Origin: CAZBEL01 sp964628055
GTDB lineage: Bacteria; Fidelibacterota; Marinisomatia; Marinisomatales; TCS56
NCBI GenBank assembly: GCA_964628055.1
Contig: CAZVNL010000060.1
Location: forward strand, 1-5,930
Length of the DNA: 5,930 bases
Reading direction: 5' to 3'
In this document: one piece after another, positions 1 to 5,750 of the stretch
Numbering within the stretch: the first letter of the stretch is position 1
Layout of the letters: every line of letters starts with the position of its first letter
Program-made: the position numbers and the translations under genes
The notes under the pieces: generated by a model
What the model was told of the DNA's origin: nothing
What the model saw: only the letters and a program-made list of their open reading frames with translations
The model's database searches: none

Positions 1-90
1 AAGAAGCTAATGCACGAGCTCTTTTTTTGATCAAACTAATTTGCACAACGGGTTACCTAAGATAAAATGAGGGTAAATTCTCAGGTACAA

Positions 91-128
91 TCTCTCCCTA
101 ATAGTGTTACCTATACATTGATTTCACA
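91..128 (+). repeat. Conserved repeat head, copy A (direct repeat of 5763-5800)
   Basis: This 38-base segment matches 5763-5800 at 36 of 38 positions; the two differences are adjacent (AC here, GT there). The shared core includes TAATAGTGTTACCTAT followed by ATTGATTTCACA. Similarity stops at the left end, and at the right end it runs directly into a heptamer array. Both copies have the same orientation and lie about 5.67 kb apart, enclosing the whole gene cluster. No transposase is present. It could be the end of a degraded insertion sequence or an independent non-coding repeat; I do not recognise the family. Confidence 0.8.
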
Positions 129-155
129 TCTACTATCTACTGCCTACTCTTCCAC
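128..155 (+). repeat. Heptamer array, TCTACTR family, following repeat head A
   Basis: Units of exactly 7 bases: ATCTACT, ATCTACT, GCCTACT, then a degenerate CTTCCAC. The array begins on the last base of the 38-base head. The same family, including the CTTCCAC ending, recurs at 905-946 and in reverse complement at 851-871. It is non-coding and lies downstream of hicB. Confidence 0.75.
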
Positions 156-279
156 TTTTAACCTTAAACTTCGCACCCATTCCTGTTTCTGGTCTCCTTC
201 TTCACTCATTATTTGTTACGCTTCACCCCACGGGAAAACTCCGTGCGTCAAGTCAACCGGTCTCTTCTCCAGCAAGAAA

Positions 280-492
280 TCAGGCATACATTAACCGACC
301 TTTTGATTCCGGAATCGGGCGCTTCAGTTCCCGGGCGGTTTGGATCCATTCCCGGATGACTACATCCAGATTAGATAACACTTCAGCATGGGTTTTCCCG
401 TCGGCCATGCATCCGCGTAATTCAGACACTTCAGCGATAAAACACCCATCATCTTCACTCCAATAAATGATGATTTTATATTTGTCGTTCAT
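280..492 (-). CDS. hicB: HicB-family antitoxin
   Basis: The 70-residue product matches the short, single-domain HicB antitoxin type. It has an N-terminal beta-strand segment (KYKIIIYWSEDDGCFIAEV), the family signature ELRGCMADGKTHAEVLSNL at about residues 24-42, and a helix ending TARELKRPIPES. HicB antitoxins fold as a partial RNase-H-like domain, bind and neutralise the HicA mRNA interferase, and often repress their own operon. There is no C-terminal helix-turn-helix or ribbon-helix-helix extension, so any DNA binding would need another determinant. The start ATG at 490-492 is preceded by GGAGA at good Shine-Dalgarno spacing. The gene follows the interrupted hicA on the same strand, in the usual toxin-first order. 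The antitoxin reading frame is intact although its toxin is not. Confidence 0.9.
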   Translation of the reverse strand: MNDKYKIIIYWSEDDGCFIAEVSELRGCMADGKTHAEVLSNLDVVIREWIQTARELKRPIPESKGRLMYA

Positions 493-512
493 AAGTTTTC
501 TCCAAGTTTGTA

Positions 513-743
513 TTATAAAATAAGATTCCGTACTTGTTTAACCCGGTAGGCTTTTGCCTGATGACCCTTTGGTTAAATATTCATTATTTCTACGACATCC
601 TCATGGAAAAATATATGATGACTACCTTTAATTCGCTCTGAAAAACCGAGTTTCCGTAGCAGTCCGTATAAATCGCTGAATTCAGTATTCTTGTCGGCGG
701 TTCCACTTACTACCTGGCGTAAAATTATTTCGTATTTACTCAT
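513..743 (-). pseudogene. hicA: HicA mRNA-interferase toxin, interrupted by an in-frame TAA
   Basis: Reading from ATG at 741-743 gives 56 residues beginning MSKYEIILRQVVSG and including LLRKLGFSERIKGSHHIFF, the HicA dsRBD-like fold with the GSHH segment that carries the catalytic histidine. A TAA at 573-575 then stops the frame. Past that stop the same frame continues with family-like sequence, PKGHQAKAYRVKQVRNLIL, to a second TAA at 513-515. HicA proteins normally read through this region with Gln at the first stop position (…LQPxGxxAKxYQVKQVR…), so one CAA-to-TAA change explains the break. The second stop falls where many HicA proteins have a lysine in a KYKL-like ending, so it may be natural or a second lesion. 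The truncated product keeps the histidine but loses the C-terminal strand and helix, so the toxin is probably inactive. hicB starts 20 bases beyond the second stop. Confidence 0.82.
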
Positions 744-850
744 TCACTTGCCCCGTCTTCCGTCTCCGTGTACCGGAATTAATCACTGAGGGAATTGAGG
801 GGGTTTTTCCCGGTGCTTTGATAATACTTTATAGAATGTTGGATTTAGTC

Positions 851-871
851 AGTAGTTGGTAGTTAGTAGTT
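851..871 (-). repeat. Heptamer array, TCTACTR family in reverse complement
   Basis: Three exact 7-base units on the plus strand: AGTAGTT, GGTAGTT, AGTAGTT. These are the reverse complement of the (A/G)TCTACT-like family at 905-946. The array lies between the end of wzc and the start of hicA. Confidence 0.7.
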
Positions 872-925
872 TGAATAATTCCGGAGGTGATGGATTGGTA
901 GTGTGTCTACTGTCTACTATCTACT
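851..925 (-). terminator. Possible hairpin from two inverted heptamer arrays downstream of wzc
   Basis: Positions 851-869 and 907-925 are imperfect inverted copies; 15 of 19 positions can pair around a loop of about 37 bases. On the minus strand the structure begins 22 bases after the wzc stop, so it could stabilise the mRNA 3' end or slow transcription before hicAB. There is no clear U-tract, so intrinsic termination is uncertain. Confidence 0.3.
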
Positions 926-946
926 CTTCCACCAGCTACCATCTAC
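905..946 (+). repeat. Heptamer array, TCTACTR family, abutting the wzc stop codon
   Basis: Six consecutive 7-base units: GTCTACT, GTCTACT, ATCTACT, CTTCCAC, CAGCTAC, CATCTAC. The phase is kept throughout although the sequence drifts. The array ends on the base next to the wzc stop codon (947-949), so the repeat expanded or inserted right up to the coding boundary. Confidence 0.75.
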
Positions 947-3346
947 TTATTTCGAATCCCCATAATAATGATAATACTGGTAATAGTAGTAGTAAGACCC
1001 ATAGCTGTTCTTTGAGGTTACGGCATTCAGCACCACTCCCCCAAAGGGTGCCTTGACATTTTCCAAAGCCTGAAGGGTATGCTCAAAGGCTTTTTTGTCG
1101 GTCCCCCCGGATTTCACCACCATGATGATGCGGTCAATTTCCTTGGAGATCATGGTGGCATCGGTAACCGCTACTAAGGGAGGCGAATCAAAAAGGACCA
1201 TGTCCCATTCCTTTTCCAGCCGGGCGGTGAGATCGCTCATTCTCTGGGAACCCAACAGTTCCGATGGATTGGGGGGTACGATCCCCGAAGTGACCACGAA
1301 GAGGTTATCAACTTCAGTTTTTTGGATAAGTTTATCGAAATCGTCCCTAGCGCCGGAGAGGTAGGACGTGATCCCGGGATCGCGGGGTAGATTGAAGATC
1401 CGATGAATCACCGGACGGCGCAGGTCACTATCTATTAAGAGGGTTTTCTTCCCTAAGTTAGCATACGTAATCGCCAGGTTGGCCACGGTAGTGGTTTTTC
1501 CTTCCCCCGGTCCAGGGCTGGAGATTAACAGAGACTTGATTTTCTGGTCAGCCGTGGAATAAATGATACTGGTCCGCAGGCTGCGGTAGGCTTCGGAAAT
1601 GGGGGACTTGGGATCCTCGTGGGTAATCATCCGCCGTTGCAATCGTTTTACCTCCCGGCGAATGAGACTTTTTCCATTCCCCCCTGCTCCATCGTTATCG
1701 TTCTCCCCTGCTTTGGTCTTCCCTTTTTTCCGGCGATAGCGCCGCTGGTAGCGTTCGTCGCTGATGGACGGTATAATACCTAAAACGGTGAGCCCTTTGC
1801 GTTCGATATCCTCCACCGACCTGATGGTATTATCCAGGTATTCCAGGAAGAAGGCGCCTCCCACGCCAAGGCCTAGGCCCAGTAAAAGTCCCAGGGCCAG
1901 GTTTAGCTTGGTTTTCGGTTTCTCCCGGTGATCAGGCGGAATGGCGGGATCGATAATCCGTACCTTACCCAACTGGGAAGCCTGGGCGATGCGGGCTTCT
2001 TCCAACTTCTGGCGCATGAGGGTATACGTATCCGCTAATACCTGGCGGTCCCGTTCCAGACGCGCGTATTGCAGGGACTTTGACGGGAGCTTATTCAACT
2101 CGGCATTGTACTGGTCCACCAACTTCTTATATTCGCTGGCCTTGAATTCCAACCCGGCCTGCTGCCCCTCAAAGATGAGTACCGTATCAATGAGGGCCTG
2201 GCGGTATTTAATGGGGTCGGCTACCGCCATTCCCTGGGAAATGAGCGTCTTCGTCTGTTCCTCTAATTCCTTTTTCAACTTCCTGATCTTTTCCCGGGTA
2301 GAAATCACCAGGTCGTGTTGTTCCCCGTACATGGCGGCGTTGCGCACCAGGTCCGCTTCCGCCTGGCTGATCTCCAGGCGTAGGGCCAACACCCGGGCGT
2401 TGATGGAATTCACCAACTGCTCGGCCAGGGTCTTCTCATCCTCCGTCAAACGGCTTATAACGTACCGCTTCCGCTCCTTCATGATATTCATTTCCGCCAG
2501 GGTGGTGTAATAGCGGGATTCAATTTCTGTTAGCTGCTCTAACAAAAGGTCGGCGTTACCTTCCAGGCCATAGATCTGTTCCCGTTCCTGGAAGGCTTGC
2601 AGGGAATCCTCCACCCGGGCCAGGTCCGCCTGGACCTTAGCAGACTGTTCCTCTAAGAACTGCTTCAGGTTAATCACCTCCCCGGCGTTTACTTCCATGT
2701 CCCTTTGTTGGTAGAGATTCACGATCGTGTTGGTAATCAGGGCCGCTTCGTCAGGATCGGTGCTGGGTACGGTGACGTTTAAGATGTTGGTATTGCGCTG
2801 GTTGTTGACTTCCATATTCTCCCTCAGGGTCTTCACCGCCTCATTAAACACCGAATCGTCGATGGTCTCCGTATAGCGGGGTAGATCGCTGGTGTCTGGA
2901 CTCCAGATGCCGAAAGTGAGAATCTGGCGAAATATTTTACGTATCCCTTCCGGTTGGTAAAGGCGGGTGCCAAAAAGAAACAGGTTATTCCGGTGTTCCG
3001 ATTGCCACAGTTTATTCACCACCGCCTCCACCAGGGAGCGGGACTTCAGGATCTCCATCTCGTTGTAGATGAGGTTCAGGTCTTTGCCCATCCCCAGGTC
3101 GAAGATGGTCATGCTCTTGCTGGGTTCCTCCACCATGATCATGGCCGTGGATTCGTACACGGGTGTAGCGAGGAGCGTAATCAAGACGGTGATGGCAAAT
3201 ACAATAAAGGTCAGCCAGAAGATAGTCCGGGCATTCCGCCGCAGGACGTAATAAATGTCCTTGAGGCTTAGTTCCGCTTCTTCATAACCAAACTGGCCAT
3301 TGCCGACAGGATAAGTTACATCTGTTGCTGGTATTTGCTCAGGCAT
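947..3346 (-). CDS. wzc: Polysaccharide chain-length determinant / tyrosine autokinase (Wzc type)
   Basis: The inner-membrane BY-kinase of about 799 residues controls EPS chain length and export through cycles of autophosphorylation. Domains in order (numbered from ATG at 3344-3346): a Wzz-type N-terminus; TM1 near 41-61; a long periplasmic coiled-coil region to about 415; a GNVR-like segment ending near PAIPP (about 470); TM2 near 481-501 (LNLALGLLLGLGLGVGGAFF). A basic, Gly/Asn-rich linker follows at about 532-573, then the kinase with SEAYRSLRTS, Walker A GPGEGKTT (Lys about 617), Walker A' LLIDSDLRRP (about 636-645) and Walker B MVLFDSPP (about 716-723). The tail has ten tyrosines in 14 residues (about 782-795), the expected autophosphorylation cluster. 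The frame is open upstream to a TTG at 3371-3373, but that start lies inside a heptamer array. The ATG gives the more normal N-terminus and has GGGAC just upstream. The length and fusion of both halves in one protein match the proteobacterial/FCB type rather than the split Gram-positive pair. Confidence 0.93.
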   Translation of the reverse strand: MPEQIPATDVTYPVGNGQFGYEEAELSLKDIYYVLRRNARTIFWLTFIVFAITVLITLLATPVYESTAMIMVEEPSKSMTIFDLGMGKDLNLIYNEMEILKSRSLVEAVVNKLWQSEHRNNLFLFGTRLYQPEGIRKIFRQILTFGIWSPDTSDLPRYTETIDDSVFNEAVKTLRENMEVNNQRNTNILNVTVPSTDPDEAALITNTIVNLYQQRDMEVNAGEVINLKQFLEEQSAKVQADLARVEDSLQAFQEREQIYGLEGNADLLLEQLTEIESRYYTTLAEMNIMKERKRYVISRLTEDEKTLAEQLVNSINARVLALRLEISQAEADLVRNAAMYGEQHDLVISTREKIRKLKKELEEQTKTLISQGMAVADPIKYRQALIDTVLIFEGQQAGLEFKASEYKKLVDQYNAELNKLPSKSLQYARLERDRQVLADTYTLMRQKLEEARIAQASQLGKVRIIDPAIPPDHREKPKTKLNLALGLLLGLGLGVGGAFFLEYLDNTIRSVEDIERKGLTVLGIIPSISDERYQRRYRRKKGKTKAGENDNDGAGGNGKSLIRREVKRLQRRMITHEDPKSPISEAYRSLRTSIIYSTADQKIKSLLISSPGPGEGKTTTVANLAITYANLGKKTLLIDSDLRRPVIHRIFNLPRDPGITSYLSGARDDFDKLIQKTEVDNLFVVTSGIVPPNPSELLGSQRMSDLTARLEKEWDMVLFDSPPLVAVTDATMISKEIDRIIMVVKSGGTDKKAFEHTLQALENVKAPFGGVVLNAVTSKNSYGSYYYYYQYYHYYGDSK

Positions 3347-3359
3347 GTAACTGTCCCAC

Positions 3360-3380
3360 GTCGCAAGTCGCAAGTCGCAA
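3360..3380 (-). repeat. Heptamer array, ACCTGCG family (reverse complement), upstream of wzc
   Basis: Three perfect units of GTCGCAA on the plus strand, equal to TTGCGAC (ACTTGCG in another phase) on the minus strand. This is the same family as 3814-3841, 5282-5309 and 5800-5820 but inverted. It ends 13 bases before the wzc ATG, so it would lie in the wzc 5' leader or in the intercistronic RNA. Confidence 0.85.
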
Positions 3381-3409
3381 GACTATGGGTGAATAGAATA
3401 GAATGAGCA

Positions 3410-3808
3410 TTAAGTACTTTCTTTCAAGTATTGAATTAAAGCGTAGATTTCCCTGGCAAGCTGACTCGTTTTAATTCTTAGTTCTTTGCCGACTTCGTGT
3501 GAAATGTAATTCAAGTCTTCTGCAAGGTACAACATGCTTCTCACTTTACCGCAAGACCCCATACTAATAGCAAGAAACCTGGTGAACTCGGCGTCACTGT
3601 CTCTTTCAAACCCTTCTGATATATTGTTCATTATTGAAATAGATGCTCGTCGGACTTGATCACCAAAACTTAAATCTTTCAACTTTGCGTTATTATCCCA
3701 GAAAGTTCGATAAATATCACTCACTAATTCTCTTGATTCTCTCCATATCCTGAGATCTTCAAATGATTTTACCCCCTTTGCTATCTTATCACTCAAAACA
3801 TTATCCAC
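3410..3808 (-). CDS. Four-helix-bundle protein (23S rRNA intervening-sequence / S23 family)
   Basis: The 132-residue product is recognisable as the small four-helix-bundle family first noted in 23S rRNA intervening sequences and related in fold to the Avd accessory protein of diversity-generating retroelements. Visible signatures are FEDLRIWRESRELV (16-29), QVRRASISIMNNISEGFER (51-69) and EFTRFLAISMGSCGKVRSML (74-93), followed by a C-terminal helix. Its biochemical role is not established; members scattered outside rRNA genes are common. The start is GTG at 3806-3808. An in-frame TAA lies one codon beyond AAA upstream, so no longer form is possible. The gene sits between the SLBB gene and wzc on the same strand, with heptamer arrays on both sides in opposite orientation. 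It looks AT-richer than its neighbours, which suggests insertion into an older cpsB-SLBB-wzc operon (inference). Confidence 0.88.
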   Translation of the reverse strand: MDNVLSDKIAKGVKSFEDLRIWRESRELVSDIYRTFWDNNAKLKDLSFGDQVRRASISIMNNISEGFERDSDAEFTRFLAISMGSCGKVRSMLYLAEDLNYISHEVGKELRIKTSQLAREIYALIQYLKEST

Positions 3809-3813
3809 TTTTT

Positions 3814-3841
3814 AACCTGTGACCGGCGACCTGTAACCTTC
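3814..3841 (+). repeat. Heptamer array, ACCTGCG family, between the SLBB and four-helix-bundle genes
   Basis: Four 7-base units: AACCTGT, GACCGGC, GACCTGT, AACCTTC. It fills almost the whole 35-base gap between the SLBB stop (3844) and the GTG start at 3808. Read on the minus strand it supplies AGGTTA just before that GTG, which is the only Shine-Dalgarno-like sequence available. Confidence 0.8.
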
Positions 3842-3843
3842 AA

Positions 3844-4362
3844 TCACCTTTTTGAATAAATCTGTATCTGCAAATATATATTAATGATACTCAAAAAGGT
3901 ATTCAACAAGCCCGCCTGGGAAAGGACGAACGACGTCAATTTCTGGGGGATGACGTAGGTGTCGTTGGGTAGGACTTCAATAAATCCACTGCGGTCCCCC
4001 GTTTTCAAAAACTTTTCCATATCGATGATATAGGTCAATCGGTCACTCTTATCCGGCACGTCCCGAAACAGGCGCACTTTCCGTAGGTTGGCCCCCGGTT
4101 TAGGCCCCCCGGTGATGGATAGTAGCGTCGCCAGGTCAATTCCATCGTAGACTAAGTGGCTGCCCGGTTTATTCACGTGTCCCCACACGTTCACCCACAT
4201 ACGGGCGACGCCAAACTCATCGGTAATGTAGCGCTCGCCACTCCGGGGATAAGTCTGCGACCCATATACCGGGCGCTGCAATTGCGTCTGCCCCAAAAGG
4301 GTGACGGAAAAAAATTGTGCGCAAATGAACAGGGTCAGGGTTTTATTTCGTCTAAACGGCAT
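3844..4362 (-). CDS. Secreted SLBB-domain protein, short Wza-like polysaccharide export component
   Basis: The 172-residue protein has a basic start and hydrophobic stretch (FRRNKTLTLFICAQFFSVTL, then LGQ), consistent with a signal peptide of about 24 residues. One SLBB-type beta-grasp domain follows at roughly residues 56-138: VNVWGHVNKPGSH, LLSITGGPKPGANLRKVRLFR, and the closing VLPNDTYVIPQK. A hydrophobic stretch (about 143-166) ends the protein and could anchor it in a membrane. SLBB domains occur in Wza-type outer-membrane export channels, but the N-terminal polysaccharide-export domain (Poly_export) of Wza is absent and the protein is about half the usual Wza length. It is therefore a reduced export component or accessory protein, not a full channel. 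The start ATG at 4360-4362 lacks a Shine-Dalgarno sequence; the upstream bases are A/T rich. It lies 75 bases after cpsB on the same strand, with wzc further downstream. Confidence 0.82.
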   Translation of the reverse strand: MPFRRNKTLTLFICAQFFSVTLLGQTQLQRPVYGSQTYPRSGERYITDEFGVARMWVNVWGHVNKPGSHLVYDGIDLATLLSITGGPKPGANLRKVRLFRDVPDKSDRLTYIIDMEKFLKTGDRSGFIEVLPNDTYVIPQKLTSFVLSQAGLLNTFLSIINIYLQIQIYSKR

Positions 4363-4437
4363 GTTAATTAATGTTTTTTGTTAAGTAGAATACCTTACTG
4401 CGAATTTACAACACAACCCGTTCGGAAAAAACCTCTC

Positions 4438-5235
4438 TTAACGACTCCAAAAGCGGCGCCTGAACCTGGAAAATAGACCCGGATTGGGGCTTGCCGCTTC
4501 CAAAACCTCTGCCTCGATGGGTTCCCCGTTCAACAGGCGTTTAGGGTTGACGAATACAATTTCCTCTATCTCCGTGCCTACCAGTTCGTGCCCCAATTCC
4601 GTGGCTTGGGGCAGACAGAAGTTCCGTTTTTTATCATCGTGGGCATCGGACCCGATGAAATGGCACAGGCGCTGGCGTAGCAGTTCCCGGGAACTTTTAT
4701 AGGCTCGTTGACCCAGGGTACCCAACAGACTTCCGGCGTCGATCTGGATTAAGGCTCCCGCGCGAACCATATGCCGAGCGATCCCTACGTCTTCCTGGAT
4801 GGGACGGTAGCGCTCCGGGTGGGCAATGATGGGCGTCACCCCGGCCATCTTTAAGGCGAATAACACTTGTTGATAGCCTTCCGGTAGGGAATGCAGGGCA
4901 AACTCGATCAGCATGTAGCGTCCCTGGCCTAGCGTGCACGGGGGTTGGTCTTGCAACTGCAATAAATTAGGCAGGTAAAATACTTCCGCACCCAGATGAA
5001 GCTGAACCGGGATATTGCGCGTTTGCAGCTCTTCCTGCAGTGCGGTCATCTTCAAGCGTAACTCCGCGATGCTCACTTCCCGTCCTTCCACCTTGGGATG
5101 CTGGAAGTGCACCGTATTTACCACCTCGGTAATCCCCAAATCCGCTGCGCTCCGGAGCATGCTCAGGGACTGCTCCAACGTAGCCGCTCCGTCGTCAACC
5201 CCGGGCAAAATATGGTTATGGAAATCGATCAACAC
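4438..5235 (-). CDS. cpsB: PHP-domain protein-tyrosine phosphatase (CpsB/YwqE family)
   Basis: The 265-residue PHP phosphatase is metal dependent. Members dephosphorylate the tyrosine tail of the partner BY-kinase, so the substrate here is probably the Wzc encoded downstream. Metal-ligand motifs are visible: DFHNH (His6, His8), GVDDG (Asp14), TVH (His43), GAEVFY (Glu84), AHPER (His139) and GSDAHD (Asp197, His199). All expected ligands are present. The second motif reads TVH where TPH is usual, a mild change beside the ligand. The C-terminus is Arg-rich (SRFRRRFWSR), which is unusual and might bind acidic partners. The start is GTG at 5233-5235, giving the canonical M-IDFHNHILPGVDDG opening. 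No Shine-Dalgarno sequence is evident, and a GATTGAT heptamer array begins two bases upstream. It is the first gene of the minus-strand cluster. Confidence 0.93.
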   Translation of the reverse strand: MLIDFHNHILPGVDDGAATLEQSLSMLRSAADLGITEVVNTVHFQHPKVEGREVSIAELRLKMTALQEELQTRNIPVQLHLGAEVFYLPNLLQLQDQPPCTLGQGRYMLIEFALHSLPEGYQQVLFALKMAGVTPIIAHPERYRPIQEDVGIARHMVRAGALIQIDAGSLLGTLGQRAYKSSRELLRQRLCHFIGSDAHDDKKRNFCLPQATELGHELVGTEIEEIVFVNPKRLLNGEPIEAEVLEAASPNPGLFSRFRRRFWSR

Positions 5236-5237
5236 GT

Positions 5238-5279
5238 GATTTATGATTGATGATTGACGATTGATGAATCATGATTTAA
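5238..5279 (+). repeat. Heptamer array, GATTGAT family, immediately upstream of cpsB
   Basis: Six consecutive units: GATTTAT, GATTGAT, GATTGAC, GATTGAT, GAATCAT, GATTTAA, with a strict 7-base step over 42 bases. It starts two bases from the cpsB GTG codon and so occupies the expected ribosome-binding region. It is unrelated in sequence to the ACCTGCG array that follows three bases later. Confidence 0.85.
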
Positions 5280-5281
5280 CA

Positions 5282-5309
5282 ACTCCCGACCTGCGACCTG
5301 CATCCTGTT
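5282..5309 (+). repeat. Heptamer array, ACCTGCG family, in the cpsB leader
   Basis: Units ACTCCCG, ACCTGCG, ACCTGCA, TCCTGTT. The two central units are near-perfect and the outer ones degenerate. The array adjoins the GATTGAT array, so two heptamer families sit side by side in one gap. Confidence 0.7.
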
Positions 5310-5579
5310 CCGCAACCGCTTTTATAACCAGGAGTATCTCACCTCCCGCGTATGGCTCCGCCCCGTCAGCCCCACCTAGACCGCCGAGGTTAGAAGGAGG
5401 GGTGGAGTTCAGGGACGGTGTGACATTATAATAGGTACCATCTCTGAAAAACGGAATACGTAACGAATCCTGACCCCTGAGTGAGCGCCACAATTTACAC
5501 GATTTCCCTTCAAAGCAACCATCAAAAACACGAAAAGTTAGCACCAAATACCGCCTTTTAGCCGGGGAAAAAGGGCTTC
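5310..5579. other. Non-coding stretch, probable cpsB leader region
   Basis: I see no convincing gene here. An open minus-strand frame (5269-5547, 92 codons) has no recognisable domain, is rich in Gly, Pro and Ser, and ends inside the repeat arrays. The part near 5365-5406 is GC rich and can fold locally, for example CTAGACC against GGTTAG and CCACC against GGTGG. On the minus strand a perfect TATAAT lies at 5425-5430 but has no acceptable -35 box at 16-19 bases, so it is only a weak promoter candidate for cpsB. Confidence 0.4.
5555..5560 (-). promoter_or_regulatory. Candidate class-II CRP-type promoter -10 element
   Basis: TAAAAG on the minus strand matches TATAAT at 4 of 6 positions. Its centre lies 31 bases downstream of the centre of the perfect CRP-type palindrome at 5580-5597. 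That is close to the spacing of an activator centred near -41.5, which would replace a -35 box. If used, transcription would start near 5548 and give cpsB a leader of about 310 bases. The call depends on spacing only. Confidence 0.25.
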
Positions 5580-5597
5580 ATGTGATTGTAATCACAT
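5580..5597. promoter_or_regulatory. Perfect CRP/FNR-superfamily palindrome
   Basis: The 18-base perfect inverted repeat ATGTGATTGTAATCACAT contains the exact CRP consensus TGTGA-N6-TCACA. It lies about 345 bases upstream of the cpsB start and about 285 bases from the tRNA gene. A Crp/Fnr-family regulator binding here could control the EPS genes on the minus strand. FNR itself prefers TTGAT-N4-ATCAA, so a CRP-like member is the better guess. The regulator is not in the window. Confidence 0.6.
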
Positions 5598-5750
5598 TTA
5601 CCTATTCCCCCAGAAAAAAAGCTTGACAATCTGGTTTAATTAGCACTTTCCTTTTCGCCAGTAATCCTCGTCAATTATCCTACGCGGAACAGCTCAATAG
5701 TCGCGTATACCCATCGACCAATGGAGTTGCCTCCCACCACAACGTAAACG
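5598..5750. other. Intergenic stretch without recognised gene
   Basis: No reading frame of useful length and no RNA gene is recognisable. A plus-strand TTGACA at 5623-5628 has no -10 element at normal distance and no gene downstream. CCAGA at 5610-5614 and TCTGG at 5630-5634 form a short inverted repeat around an A-run, which is not convincing as a terminator. Confidence 0.4.

Noticed and set aside
229..245. CACGG/CCGTG hairpin downstream of hicB as terminator
   Set aside because: Only five base pairs with a 7-base loop and no T-tract on the minus strand.
67..294. 75-codon open frame on the plus strand
   Set aside because: It runs through the repeat head and heptamer array, overlaps the end of hicB, and resembles no protein family.
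3347..3373. TTG start at 3373 adding nine residues to Wzc
   Set aside because: The extra codons are the heptamer array itself; ATG at 3346 gives a normal N-terminus with GGGAC upstream.
4387..4416. Internal promoter before the SLBB gene (TTGTGT-N18-TATTCT, minus strand)
   Set aside because: Only 3/6 and 4/6 matches to the sigma-70 boxes; such matches are expected by chance in A/T-rich DNA.
5269..5547. 92-codon open frame on the minus strand upstream of cpsB
   Set aside because: No recognisable domain, low-complexity Gly/Pro/Ser content, and its 3' part runs through the ACCTGCG and GATTGAT arrays; better explained as leader and repeat DNA.
5623..5651. Plus-strand promoter from TTGACA at 5623-5628
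   Set aside because: No TATAAT-like hexamer at 15-19 bases, and no gene or convincing RNA follows on that strand.
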